From Porogramme epimiltina (lineage: Eukaryota; Basidiomycota; Agaricomycetes; Polyporales; Polyporaceae), in assembly GCA_900155495.1 (NCBI GenBank), contig FTLJ01000171.1, positions 1-64,000 on the forward strand: 64,000 nucleotides of DNA. The letters run 5' to 3'. Position numbers and translations under genes: made by a program. The notes beneath the pieces were generated by a model that had not been told where the DNA came from, searched no databases, and worked only from the letters and a program-made list of their open reading frames with translations. Shown piece by piece: positions 22,642 through 34,263 of the stretch. Numbering within the stretch: position 1 is the stretch's first letter; each line of letters starts with the position of its first letter.

Positions 22642-22851
22642 GGCGGGGGTGGTGGTGACCAGGTGGCGGAAGGAGAGTTGCGGGCCTCGGGCCTCGCAAG
22701 GCGCGCACGACCTGCCTGCGGGCGTCTGCGGCACAGGCGTTTCCTCAGGCTCCGGTGACGCCGATCGCTGAGCTCATTTCAGCCACCGCTTCGCACTTCT
22801 TCTCCCGCTCCCAATGGGCCCTGGTTGAGTCTGCTCTTGTTTGCGCCGGCC

Positions 22852-25333
22852 ATGCACGCGACCACATCAAGGGATGCTCGGACTCTCGTGCAGCCTGCGG
22901 TGCAAGCAAACAAGGAGCACCAGTATGCATTGAAGGTCTACACAGAACGTCTGGAGGCGGAGCTCGAGCATTTGGACAAGCTATTGGTGAGCCTGCCTCA
23001 GCACACTTGAAATTGTAGAAGCTATTGACATCGTGGAACCAGGCTGCTGCAGAAGTGTCCGACGTAGATGAAGAGGTTCTTATAGTCAACTCTGGCGGAA
23101 ATGTGAATCTTCCTGGCGCGGCGAAGCCGAAGGGTCCTCTTCCAAGCTCTGCGCTTGTGAGCGAGGTGAGGCACATAATCCTCCCCGTGCCTTGCTTAAA
23201 CTGACTTATCTCCGTGGATACCTTGTCCCCATCCAGAACTCTCCATTCTACCACCATGCTGCACGAAAGCAGCGTTATGAAGATCTCACAGTGTCCCATC
23301 CTAGTAAAACTATTCCTTGTTAGCTTTACTAGAACCTGACGCAACCTCTCTGTAGTGAAATCTCAAGAGATTGAGGCTCTTTCAGATGCAGTCAGGTCCG
23401 AGAACTACCGTCTTCACGCGCTCGAAGCGCAAGCTAGGTCAGTTAAACTCACTTCTCCGGGACGCCGCCACTGCCTAACGCTTGTTCAGAGGTCTTCCAG
23501 CGTTCCTTAGCACGGGTGACCCACCCCCAGATTTCAACAGGAACAAACACGGGATAGATTGGGAACGCGTAGCACAAAAGGTGAGGACCCCCATGTGGTT
23601 TCCGTTGCTCCTCTCTAACGAAATCCATAGGTATCGTCCGCAAGCTCGACCGTGCAGCGCACAGCAAAAGAATGTGAGATCCGCTGGCTAGGAGAACTGC
23701 ACCCAGACTTCAATGACGCTCAATGGACGCAGTCAGAGATCGCAAAGGTCCGGCAACTAGTCGCTGGTGCCCGCGAGGGTGAGGTCGACTGGGTAGATGT
23801 CGCTGAGAAGCTGGGGGTGCGTGGTGGCTAACAGCCGTCGATCTACTTTACTTTATGCTCACTCCTCTCGCGCTTTTAGACGGGCCGCACACCGGTGGAC
23901 TGCATGCGCCATGCCATCGTCCGAAAGACGCACGCGTGGACTCCGGACACCGACCGCCGCCTTCTCCGCGCCGTCGACGTGTACGGGACTGACAGCTGGG
24001 CTCTCGGTACGCTTCCCCGCTCTGTGTTGTTCGCCCCCGCGCCCGCACGCTAACTCCTCTTCACTCCGCCCGCTCCCGACAGTCGCTCGCATGGTCTCCG
24101 AGGACGCGACCGCGGCGCAGTGCCAGAGCCGGTACACGCGCACCCTCGACCCGCGCCTCAGGCGGGGCCCGTGGACGCCCGACGAAGATGAGCAGCTGAA
24201 GCGCGCCGCGGCGGTCTTCGGGCACGCGTGGATCGAAGTCGCCACGTTCGTCGAGGGCCGCAACAACGAGCAGTGCCGGGACCGCTTCCAAGAGTACTTG
24301 AACCCGACGGTTGCGCGGGGGAAATGGACGCCCACCGAGGACGCCGCGCTCTTGAGTGCGGTTGAGCGCGTCGGCGAGGGCAAGTGGAAGGAAGTTAGCC
24401 GTGTGCTCGATATTGGGCGCACGGACAATATGGTATGTCCTTTTCTGAGGCTTACGTGCTCCCGGCGTGCGTTAATCCTCGGTGGAACAGTGCCGTATGC
24501 GTTATGGCATCCTCATGAAGAAACGGAAGAACCAGAGTGCGACTGCCTCTCCTGCTCCGGAGGTCCCTCGGCTCAGCCGCGAGGCCTCGCAAACACCGAG
24601 GGGCGAGTCATCCCGCCGCCCCACGCCTGGACCGAGTGCGGCGCCGCCGATCCTCATCCTGCATCCCGAATCGTACGTGTCAAGGTCGTCCACAGCTACC
24701 CCAGCGCCGGAGCAAGCTCCTCCGCCGAAACCGAAGCCGAAACCTAAGCCGCGCAAGAGGAAGGCACCGCCCTCGCAGGAGGCCGGTGCCGGTGAACCTC
24801 TGCCAACTCCTAGTTCGGGTTCTGCCTTCACTGCCCTGGAAATGCCACAAGAAGCAGGCCCTTCGACAACTGACGAGTTGGGAGTCAACACGCACGAAGA
24901 CGTCGAACCCCCAGCCAAGCGGCGACGGACAGCTGGGCCATCATCCGATGTTGTCGAGCCTGCCGGCCTTGCCTCTTCCTCGAGAGACGCCGACATGGAG
25001 GATTCAGAGCCCTCGGCCGAACACGAAGGGGCACAGGCTGATGCACACACGAACAACCTTGTTGAAGAAGCATTGCCCAGTAAAGGGAGAGGGAGGGGGC
25101 GTGGGAGGGGAAGAGGACGTGGGAGGGGACGCGGAAGGGGACGGGGTGGTGGCCAACCTTCTGCGGTCAAGTCAGGACCTCCGGGACCTAGGAGCGGCGC
25201 TGAAGAGTCTTCTGACCCTCATATTCAGAACCCTCAGGTGAGCTCAGGTTCTGATGCGCGATCCGACCCCAGCGAGACTGTGGGCGTCGCTCCTACACGT
25301 CGGCAACCCCCTCGGGGGGCCAATAAGACTTGA
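22852..25333 (+). CDS. SNAPC4-like Myb-repeat protein with Gly/Arg-rich tail
   Basis: SNAPC4 is the Myb-type DNA-binding subunit of the snRNA-activating complex for Pol II/III snRNA genes. The N-terminus has a coiled coil (EHQYALKVYTERLEAELEHLDKLL). Several SANT/Myb repeats follow: GIDWERVAQKVS, KECEIRWLGELHPDF, QWTQSEIAKVRQLV, AWTPDTDRRLLRAVDVYGTDSWALVARMV, GPWTPDEDEQLKRAAAVFGHAWIEVATFV, then GKWTPTEDAALLSAVERVGEGKWKEV. The order and number fit SNAPC4 better than c-Myb. The tail is Pro-rich and carries a Gly/Arg run at 25078-25155. The first in-frame ATG (22852) is used; no ATG lies upstream in frame. At least eight exons. The stop lies 107 nt from the TAF8 stop. Confidence 0.85.
25078..25160 (+). 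repeat. Gly/Arg codon run (GR/RG repeat), G-rich strand
   Basis: About 80 nt encode an almost pure alternation of Gly and Arg near the end of the SNAPC4-like protein. The plus strand holds repeated ggg/agg blocks, so it could also form G-quadruplex structures; that is inference. Confidence 0.75.
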
Positions 25334-25440
25334 AAGGGTGTGCACGTCCCTCCATATCATCCAGGACCACAAGAAGGTATATAATAGCACATTACTGTTA
25401 CACGGTAGTGCAGCGAGAGCACGGTAGCGATACAATCTAG

Positions 25441-26438
25441 TCAAAATTTCCATCGCTTGCGAGGGTGGGTGGTCGACTCCCAATTCACGGTCGCACCCAG
25501 GAGCTCAGCATCTTCAGTCGTGCTATCTTCTGTAGCGAGCAGAAGGTTCTTCAACGAGTCCTGCACAAGCGCGGCATTTTGAAGCTTTTTCTCGAGGGAT
25601 GGAAGGGCAGCTTTCTTCGGTGGAGCAATCTAGGAATCAATAAATTTAGATTGGGCACGCGGGTCATGAGGCGATGGGCGCGTACTGATGTCCTGAGATA
25701 GGTGTGCTTTGGAGGCAATGGGGGTGCGTAATGGGGAAGCGGGCGAAGGGTCACAGGGATGGCCGGCGGTACGCCCTCGTCATCCGAACCGAGCAATTCT
25801 GGAGACGGCGATCGGGGCGGGGGTGGGAGTAGCTTGACTGAAGTATCGATAGCGCCTTTAGAGAAAGGAAATTCCCGTTCAATATACCGCCATAGAGGAA
25901 GAAAGTGCAACGTACTTCGCTTCCGCTTCTTGGACTTCTTGCTGAGACGATATATCTCGCCGGCCTCGAGGTTGTAGTCGTCCGAAGCGGCTAAGACGTC
26001 CGTGACCACCGGTTTGGCGCGGTTGGCCAGGTTCGCGTACTCATGGGCGCGTTCATACAGCTGCTGCACGACTAGACCACCTTGAGACACGAAAGAAGAG
26101 GAAAGGCGAATTCACTTACACGCAGCAACCTCTAATTCCAACCTACGCATTGCCCCCGACTCCGCCGCTTCGAAGCCAACGTCACGCATCTCCGTGGATA
26201 TCAATCGTTGAATGACATGTGAAGCGAGCTGTGCAGAGACCCCTGGTATTTCTGGTGCGGTTGGCACATGTGCGGACGCGCCTACAGCAGCGGGGTCGAA
26301 TGGATAGCCTGGTACACCAGGGAAGCCTGCATAGTACCCAGCGGGGTAGCCGTACGAGCCAGTAGGGTAGGGGTAACTCTGAGGGACGGTCTGCGCCTGA
26401 GCCTGGGCTTGGGTGTGGGGCGGGTAGTGGTGAGCCAT
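25441..26438 (-). CDS. TFIID subunit TAF8
   Basis: TAF8 is a histone-fold subunit that pairs with TAF10 and carries it into TFIID. The N-terminus is a low-complexity Tyr/Pro/Gly/Ala segment (SYPYPTGSYGYPAGYYAGF). The histone fold (Bromo_TP type) runs through SAQLASHVIQRLISTEMRDVGFEAAESGAMRRLELEVAA, LVVQQLYERAHEYANLANR, and DVLAASDDYNLEAGEIYRLSK. The TAF8 signature PHYAPPLPPKHTYLRT follows at about 25690-25730. The C-terminal helix ends KKLQNAALVQDSLKNLLLA and RKRWKF. Four to five exons. It starts at MAHHYPP; an upstream open frame (to 26534) has no family match. Divergent from riboflavin kinase, 253 nt apart. Confidence 0.92.
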
Positions 26439-26691
26439 GGTGGCGGAAGCAAAGTCGCGACGTACGGGGGAGCGCCCATGAGGCGCCCTTGCGCGTGGTG
26501 GCCGATTTCTCGATCGTTCCGGGAAGATCGGCACCGGGAAAGTCAGTCATCGCCGCTGCGGCCGTGAGGGGACGACAGCTCTCTCACCCACCCCGTCGCC
26601 CTTATTTATAATCTCTGGACTGATTGCTTGTATCTCTATCTACACCCTGTGCTCCTACGTTCCCCTGTAACTTACGACGATTCTGCAAACG

Positions 26692-27444
26692 ATGGGCCTC
26701 GAAGAACGACCAGCCGCGCCTGTGGGCACTCCCTCCTACCGCTCCAGCCGCCCGGACATCGTCGGACCAGAAGACCCACAGAAGCCGTTTCCTATCCTTA
26801 TTTCCGGGCCCGTCCAACACGGCTTTGGACGAGGTGGGAAGGATCTAGGCTGCCCGACCGGTGTGTCGTTTACTTGTGCGATCTAGAATGCCCCGGGCTC
26901 ATCTCGCCTCTCCGAAGCTAATCTACCGGACGAGAGCATCACACCGATGAGCTCAGTGACGGAATCCGGCGTGTACTATGGCTACGCTCAAGTATCACGA
27001 GCCAAGGATGAGAAGGCAACTCTCCCTGAGGACGACGGAAAAGTCCTCCCTATGGTTATGAGCCTTGGATGGAACCCGTTCTACAAGAACGAGAGGATGT
27101 CCGCGGTACGGTCTACCTAATGCATCTATCCACGCCCTATGTGCTGATAAGCAGTGACAGGAAATACACGTTATGCACGACTTCGATGGTGATTTCTACG
27201 GGCACGATTTGAAGGTCATGGTCCTAGGGTATATTCGACCAGAATTAGACTATGTTTCACGGGGTGAGTCGTTCATGTGTAGTCTACGCTATCATTTCTG
27301 ACCTGTTTAACTACAGAGGCATTGATAGAGGATATAGAGACCGATAAGCGGGTGGCGATCAAGTCACTAGCACGGCCAGGATACCAGAAGTTCCAGACGG
27401 ACCCCTTCTTTTACAACGATGTCGCCTCCGAGCCTAGATTGTAG
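26692..27444 (+). CDS. FMN1: Riboflavin kinase
   Basis: The enzyme phosphorylates riboflavin to FMN with ATP. Four exons give about 190 aa, the normal size for a fungal monofunctional enzyme. Motifs: [37 protein letters not shown] (flavin/ATP-binding loop with GxDLGxPTAN), [75 protein letters not shown]. It starts at MGLEERP. The first introns are short; the exon-2 acceptor lies near 26918. Confidence 0.95.
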
Positions 27445-27765
27445 CACTAGTCACGTCAATTTAGTAGATGAGATACACTGTAGAAGGGTACTATGAATAT
27501 ACCGATACCTCTCATCTTGAGAACATAGCCTCAAATTGTTTGGGTAGCACCGCAGCGCCCACAAGCCAGTTCTTGAGTGGTCGTGCACGTAAGTCACTGT
27601 ATACATTCGAACGAGTTTAAACCGCTGGGTATAACGCAAGAGCCCGATGAATCTCGGAATTTGCCGAACCCGTTTCACACTCAGCCACGGCGCTTACGAT
27701 GAAGTGCTTGGGGCCGTAGGCGACTTGAACTGCAGCTTGTCTAAAACGTTCACGGCCGCTCAACC
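27445..27765. other. Intergenic region, riboflavin kinase to CWC21
   Basis: This 321-nt gap separates two genes on the same strand. A minus-strand open frame (27451-27678) has no family pattern. No promoter element is clear. Confidence 0.35.
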
Positions 27766-29061
27766 ATGTACAACGGAATTGGTCTCACAACTCCCCGCGG
27801 GAGGTACGTTGATCTTATGTGTGCCGAATACGCGCTCTTGATGTCTGACCGCATTCTTATAGTGGCACCAATGGATACGTGGTGCGCAACTTGTCTGCCC
27901 TCCGGAGCTTCCAGGGCCCTCAGGATCGCGCAAACGCGTGGGATGCAGCCCCTCCCAAGCACAGAGAACCGGATGCAGAGATCTTAGAGCATGAACGGAA
28001 GCGGAAGGTGGAAGTGAAGTGTTTGGAACTGCAGCTGAAGTTGGAGGACGAGGGGTACGTCTGCTGTCCTCTTTCTCCCGAGCCGTCCTCATTGTTCTGG
28101 TTCTAGTGTGGACGAAGACCAAATTGAGGAGCAGGTCAATGCGCTCCGCACGAAGCTGCTTGCTGAAGCCAACGCCCACATCAATGCTAAGGGGCTGAAG
28201 CCATCTGACACACATGGCATTGCCGCAGCCAAGAAGGACGAGTTGAACAAGATGGCCCGCGCTCTCGGTACGCGCAGTGACTACAACGAAGGCGACGCGT
28301 TCGACAGGGAAAAACAGGAGGAGCTTAGGCAGCGTCGGATGGTGGAGCGAGAGGAGAGGGACCGCCAGAGGGAAGAAGAGCGCGCCAAGATGCAAGCACA
28401 AAAGGCGAAGTGGGAGGCTGAACGGAAGGAGCGCGAACGTCTGCGCAGGCGAGAGGAGGACCGTCGGCGGAAGGAGAGGGACGAACGCAGGGACAGGATG
28501 CCTCCACCGCCTGTACCATCGTCGCGCGACCGCGACCGCGACCGTGGCAGGGACTACCGCGAGAGGAGCAGGAGTCCCATTCGTCGCAGCCCGTCTCCGG
28601 ACGACCGCGACTACCGCCGCCGCCGCTCACCCTCCCCTCCCCGTCGTCGTGGAGGTGTCTCTCGTTCCCGGTCGCCCCCTGGTCGTCGCCAGGCCTCCCG
28701 TTCTCCCTCTTCCCCTCCGGCACGTGTACGGCGCCGCTTCGAGTCTCCGCCACCTCGCTACAAGCGGTCGGGTTCAGTGGAGCCGCCGTCTCGTGGCGAG
28801 CGCGGCGGAACAGAGTCCCCTCCCCCGCATCCCCCGAGGTCACCTCCACCCCGGTACAATAAGGACCGCGGCCGGTCGCCCTCCCGCTCCCCATCACGGT
28901 CGAGGTCGAGATCGAGGTCGCCAATACGCCGTGATCGCTCGCCCGTGGGCAGGGGCCGGGGATCTACTCGCTCCCGCTCGCCTCCTCCCCGTCGTAGCCG
29001 GTCGGCCTCTCGTCACAGCGACTCTTCCATGTCCGTCAGCTCAGGCTCTAGTCGCGACTGA
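27766..29061 (+). CDS. Spliceosome protein CWC21/SRRM2-like with RS-rich tail
   Basis: CWC21 binds Prp8 and Snu114 in the catalytic spliceosome; SRRM2 is its large animal relative. The N-terminus is the invariant [23 protein letters not shown], whose Ser/Gly junction is split by an intron after the Arg-Gly codons. The cwf21 domain follows ([22 protein letters not shown] to the acidic [20 protein letters not shown]). Next is a charged coiled coil ([16 protein letters not shown]). Then come about 150 residues of Arg/Ser/Pro repeats, as in SR proteins. Three exons; the last begins near 28107. The tail is much longer than in yeast Cwc21, closer to animal SRRM2. Confidence 0.95.
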
Positions 29062-29511
29062 GCTGACTCCCCCTTCCTACGCGGATGGGAAAAATGTGTC
29101 GGTCCTTGTATATTACGCTCTGCTCCGCCATGTGCACGTTTTGTATGTCTGATTTGGTGCGAATCTATGTATGCGTTATGACCACTAGCGACGTCACCGC
29201 AAACTCAGCATTGTGTTTCCACCGCTCCACGGCCTGGACTTGGGAACCAAGGGGTCCAAGAGGCACCAACCACTGTGTCGGCAATCTCAACAGCCGATGC
29301 TGTCCTCACTCAGTTTTTATCAGATAAGATAATCCAGCCAACCCGGGCGCGCCAACTGTTAGCGAAGCGCTCAAATAGCGCATTATTCCTCCAGCCATGA
29401 CTCCGACAAGCCACCGCAAAACCGGAACGCCAACCGTTCTACCCTTCTTTTCTGCCCCCCACCCCCCTCTACGGCTTTGCGCTTGCAGGACGACCGGAAG
29501 CCTCCCTAAAC
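29062..29511. other. Intergenic region, CWC21 to ARG8
   Basis: This 450-nt gap has a C-rich leader ahead of the ARG8 start (ccccccacccccctctacgg). No recognisable gene or repeat. Confidence 0.35.
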
Positions 29512-31792
29512 ATGCGAGCGATCACACGTCAAGCTGCCCGGACCCTGGTCCGTCCCACAAAACGCACTCTAGGAGGAGTGCGGTGCCTTGCGACTGAGGT
29601 CCGCAGCTGCGTTTCATTCGGAACGTCACAGTACTAACGCGGCACTTACTCATAGAGCTCCTCACACGGACTTCCCCTCCCCACGGCGCCCTCGACTCGC
29701 TACACGGCTGTAACCCACCCGGAAGACGCGACGGCGGTGTCCCCAAAAGTCAAGGAGCTCATCGACCGCTCGAATGCCTACATCCTGCCCGTGTACGCGC
29801 GCCCTCCCATCGTGCTCGCGAGCGGCAAGGGTGCATACGTATGGGACGTCGAGGGCCGGCAGTACCTCGACTTCAGCGCGGGCATTGCCGTGAACGCGCT
29901 CGGACATGGAGACGAGGGTATGGTGGAGGTGAGTTGCTTGCTTGTTTTGCGGGCGTGGAGGCGTGGTCTATGCCTTCGATGGTCTACGTGTGGTATGAGG
30001 ACAGCATGAAGAATATCCGTTTGGCTGGTCATTGCCCATGCTCCCTGAGCGCCGCAGCCGCGTTGCTAGATTTTTCTGGTAACGGCCGTCTTTGCCTCTT
30101 GTCGAGGGTCGTTCTGGTACAGCGGAGAGTTGCACAATGGTCACCTGTTCGTAAATGGGTTGAGGAAGTTCCCCCCCTTCACACGCAGCGGGTTAAGATG
30201 GTGATATGCTCGAGAATCCGTGGTTATAGGGATTGCGGACCTCCACGTTGTGGGAAGAAGAGGCAGAGGATTTTCCCTCCTGCACGCTGCTTCCACGGAA
30301 AGTTTATAGCTTTTCGCAGCCGCAGGCCCCTTTCGCATGTGCGAGTGAAGCAGTGCTCCGTTTGTGGTTATCCCCAGTACCTGGGATACCAGGATTATGT
30401 CGCGCCCATTTGTCCAATGGCCCGCTTACGATTGGCCCCCATTCTAATATCATCTATTTACAGGTCCTGAGAAACACCGCTTCGACCCTGCTGCATTCAA
30501 GCAACGTCTATCATCACGAATGGGCCGGGAAGCTCGCGGAGCTCCTCATCACGCTGACCCAAGCCGAGGGCGGCCTTGGGTGGGCCACCGGCAGCTCTCA
30601 TTCTCCGGCGAATGGCACCAGCGGAGCCAAGGTGTTCTTCGCGAACTCGGGCACGGAGGCGAATGAAGGCGCGCTCAAAGTCGCCCGCAAGGTCGGAAAA
30701 GCGCGGTGGGCCGAGGCGACCGGAAAGCCGTGGGACGATGCGGCGTGCGACAAACACGAGATCGTGTGCTTCGAGCGGTCGTTCCACGGGCGATCCATGG
30801 GAGCGCTGAGCGTCACGTCCAACCCGAAGTACCAGAAGCCGTTCACGCCCTTGATCCCGGGCGTGCGGGTCGGCCAGCTGAACGACGCCGCGCAGCTGGA
30901 GTCGCTGGTGGGAGAGAAGACGTGCGCGGTCATCGTTGAGCCGATCCAGGGCGAGGGTGGCATTAACGCGGCGGACGTGGAGTGGTTGCGCGCTCTCAGG
31001 AAGCGGTGCGACGAGGTCGGCGCAGTGCTGATTTATGATGAGATCCAGGTGAGTCAATGCACCGAGGACGTCCTGTCGAGGCGGGCGGCGTCACCGGTGT
31101 GTACGTGGTCCACCGAGGCGTTGCGGCCCTTCATTCCTGCATTAGGGTTTGTAGTGACCGCAGCTGACTGAAACACGATGCGTTACAGTGCGGCTTGTAC
31201 CGGACGGGCAGCATTTGGGCGCATTCCTCGTTCCCGGTAGAAGCACAACCGGACATTGTGACCACGGCGAAGCCGCTTGCGAACGGATACCCAATTGGTG
31301 CCGTGCTCATGCGGGACAGCGTGGCCGAAGTGATGACCGCAGGTGAGTATGTTCACAGGGGTGCATAGCATGCTAGGAGGCTAATACACGACGGTGGGAT
31401 GTGCAGGCACACACGGTACTACGTTTGGAGGGTCGCCCCTGGCGTGTGCGCTGGGCCACCACGTCCTGTCGCGCCTGTCGGACAAAGCGTTTGTGGCGAA
31501 CATCAGGGAGACAAGTGGCTACCTGCAGGAGCGCCTCGGGCTGCTGACACACTGGTTCCCCAACATTCTGGAGGAGAAGGTGCGGGGGCGGGGATTGATC
31601 CTGGGGCTCGGGTTCAAGGACGCGAGCCACCCCGGACGGCTCGTGGGGATGGCGCAGGAGCGAGGCGTGCTGCTGCTGACGGCGGGAGCGGACGCGGTGA
31701 GACTTGTGCCGAGCCTGAACATCGGCGCGGGAGAGGTGGGGCAGGCGATGGACGTTGTGGAAAGCTGCCTGCATGTAATGAATTCGGAGTGA
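29512..31792 (+). CDS. ARG8: Acetylornithine aminotransferase, mitochondrial
   Basis: This PLP enzyme transaminates N-acetylglutamate semialdehyde in arginine synthesis in the mitochondrial matrix. The first exon encodes a presequence (MRAITRQAARTLVRPTKRTL). Then come VKELIDRSNAYILPVYARP, YLDFSAGIAVNALGHG, VFFANSGTEANEGALK, CFERSFHGRSMGALS, VIVEPIQGEGGI, AVLIYDEIQ, and the PLP-lysine motif IVTTAKPLANGYPIGA, followed by GTHGTTFGGSPLACA. Five exons. One intron (29929-30463) is 535 nt, about ten times the local norm; exons on both sides join into conserved sequence (GMVE then VLRNTASTLLHSSN), so the intron is real. Next is HEM1 on the same strand. Confidence 0.95.
29929..30463 (+). other. Unusually long (535 nt) ARG8 intron
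   Basis: It runs from GTGAGT to TTTACAG. It contains a small perfect palindrome CCTGG-gata-CCAGG (about 30378-30391) and a plus-strand frame that stays open but has no recognisable domain. It might hold an inserted element remnant; I see no terminal repeats. Confidence 0.75.
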
Positions 31793-31951
31793 GGCGTCGG
31801 TAGAGCAGGACGTATGTATAGAAGGGCCAAGTTTGTCATGGGAGCTTATTACCGTGCGCGTTCCGGGGCCGCGGATAGCCGTGCGCTGGCCGGAGGAGGG
31901 TGTGTGACAGCGCGACATGGGGCGTCCATCGCCCGACGGCCTCGCCCCCAT

Positions 31952-31956
31952 CCAAT
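31952..31956 (+). promoter_or_regulatory. CCAAT box (CCAATCA) upstream of HEM1
   Basis: CCAATCA begins at 31952, 126 nt before the HEM1 start. It matches the CCAAT-binding (HAP2/3/5-type) complex consensus. HEM1 in yeast is known to be HAP-controlled; use here is inference. Confidence 0.5.
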
Positions 31957-32077
31957 CATGCGCTGGCAATTTATCACTCCCCGAGCGACCGGCCGATGCC
32001 CATAAGAGGCAGGGGCCAGCATCTCACCTGCCTCCACCTCTTTCCTCCGTTCTCCCCTCCGTCCGCACGAGCCTGCC

Positions 32078-34263
32078 ATGGACAAGCTCTCCAACATCAC
32101 CCGCTTCAAGGCGGCGTGCCCGTACCTCGGCCGCACAAAGTCTACCACCCTCCGTACCCTCTGCACCTCCGCCTCGCCGCGCTACCCGACGCTTTCCAAG
32201 CTCACCGAGAAGGCAACGCAATGCCCCGTCATGGGCCACGCCCTCACCGTCCGCTCGACCCAGATGGTCGCCGGCTACGCTAGCCTCGCCGGCTCTGCCG
32301 AGTTCAACCAGATCCCCGAGCACCACGGCGTGAAGCCCTCCTCTGCCGACGCTGCCAAGTGCCCCCACGCGTCCAAGGCTATGGCTGCCGCGCGCATGGC
32401 GGAAGAGCTCGCTCAGGCGAAGAAAGGAAAGGCCCCCAAGTATCCCACCGCTACGGCTGCCGCCAAGGGCGCTGCCGCTGCCGCTGGCTGCCCCTTCCAC
32501 GCCAACGCCGCCAGCGCCGACACGAGCGCTGCCTCCACGTCGGAGGCGAAGCCCAAGGCCCCGACCCCCGGCGGCTTCAACTACGAGCAGTTCTACACGG
32601 AGGAGCTGGAGAAGAAGCACAGCGATGCCTCGTACCGCTACTTCAACAACATCAACCGCATGGCGAACAAGTTCCCCATCGCCCACACCGGCGATCCCAA
32701 GGACGAAGTCGAGGTCTGGTGCGCTAATGACTACCTCGGCATGGGTAACAACCCGGTCGTGCTCGAGACCATGCAGTGCGTCATTTCCTCAAAAGGCTTC
32801 CGCGAGTCTAATTTTATTGACTGCGCACCCCCCTTCTGCCGTGATCTACAGTCGCACCCTAAACACTTACGGCCACGGCGCCGGTGGCACCCGGAACATC
32901 GCCGGTAACACCGGCATGCATCTCGCCCTCGAGGCTGAGCTCGCTTCTCTCCACCGCAAGCCCGCCGCGCTTGTCTTCTCGTCGTGCTACGTCGCCAACG
33001 ATGCCACCCTCACCACTTTAGGGTCCAAGCTCCCCGGGTGTATCTACTTCTCCGACGTCATGAACCATGCGTCCATGATTCAGGGCATGCGTCACTCCGG
33101 TGCGAAGAGGGTCATTTTCAAGCATAACGACTTGGAGGACCTCGAGATGAAATTAGCGCAGTACCCTAAAGAGACGCCGAAGATCATCGCCTTCGAGAGT
33201 GTCTACTCGATGTGCGGCAGTATTGGTCCCATCAAAGAGATATGCGACTTGGCGGAACGCTACGGTGCGCTCACATTCCTCGACGAGGTCCACGCTGTCG
33301 GTCTGTACGGACCCCGTGGTGCCGGTGTCGCTGAGCACCTCGACTACGATGTGCACAAGCGCGCTGGTCAGAGCCCTGACCCCATCCCTGGGACGGTTAT
33401 GGACCGCGTTGACATCATTACCGGTAAGCACCATCCTCGGCTCGCTTATTTTCGCCTCTCTAACGCCCTCTTCAGGTACGCTCGGCAAGGCTTACGGCGC
33501 CGTGGGTGGTTACATCGCAGGCTCTACGGACTTCGTCGACATGATCAGGTCGTACGCCTCCGGTTTCATCTTCACGACGTCCCTCCCTCCGTCCAACATG
33601 GCTGGCGCTCGCGCCAGCATCTCGTACCAGAAGGAGTACAACGGCGACCGGCAGCTCAAGCAGATGAACGTCCGTGACCTCAAGTCTCGTTTCGTGGCAA
33701 TGGACATCCCCGTCGTACCCGGCCCCTCGCACATCGTCCCTGTGCTCGTCGGCGACGCCGCGCTCGCGCGCCTCGCGTCCGACACGCTCCTGGAGAAGCA
33801 CAACGTCTACGTGCAGGCGATCAACTACCCGACCGTCGCGCGCGGCGAGGAGCGTCTCCGGTTCACCGTCACGCCCGGCCACAACGTCGACCAGATCGCG
33901 TGCCTCGCGGGTGCGGTGGACAGCGTCTTCACCGAGCTCGGCATCAAGCGCACGTCGGACTGGCGCAAGGAGGGCGGGCGCGCGGGCGTCGGCCTCGCGG
34001 ACGCGGAGCCCGTCGAGCCCATCTGGTCCGACAAGCAGATCGGGCTCGAGGACGGCACGGCGCCGACGCAGCTCCGCAAGGGCCAGAAGGGCGTCGTCGA
34101 CCGCCACGCGGTCCAGGTCACGCGCGAGAAGTTCGACGACTTGCTCGGCCCGTACGTCGAGCCCGTTGTCCCCGTCGAGGCGCTCTCGAAGGACGTCGGG
34201 CTCGCGCGCTCGCCGTTGGCGGCGACGATCCCTGCTGCCGTCGCGGCTGCTTCGACCGCTTGA
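32078..34263 (+). CDS. HEM1: 5-aminolevulinate synthase, mitochondrial
   Basis: The enzyme condenses glycine and succinyl-CoA, the first step of heme synthesis, in the matrix. The long N-terminal region (about 170 residues) has four Cys-Pro motifs at residues 14, 49, 95 and 138 (ACPYLG, QCPVMG, KCPHAS, GCPFHA), the heme-regulatory type. The catalytic core follows: [97 protein letters not shown] and the PLP-Lys loop [15 protein letters not shown]. It ends with [14 protein letters not shown] and an Ala-rich tail. Three exons. A CCAATCA box lies upstream. Confidence 0.97.

Noticed and set aside
24502..25170. 222-codon minus-strand open frame opposite the SNAPC4-like tail
   Set aside because: It mirrors the Pro- and Gly/Arg-rich repeat on the plus strand and has no independent evidence.
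29929..30463. Open frame spanning the ARG8 intron
   Set aside because: Flanking exons join into conserved aminotransferase sequence only if the segment is removed; the frame shows no domain.
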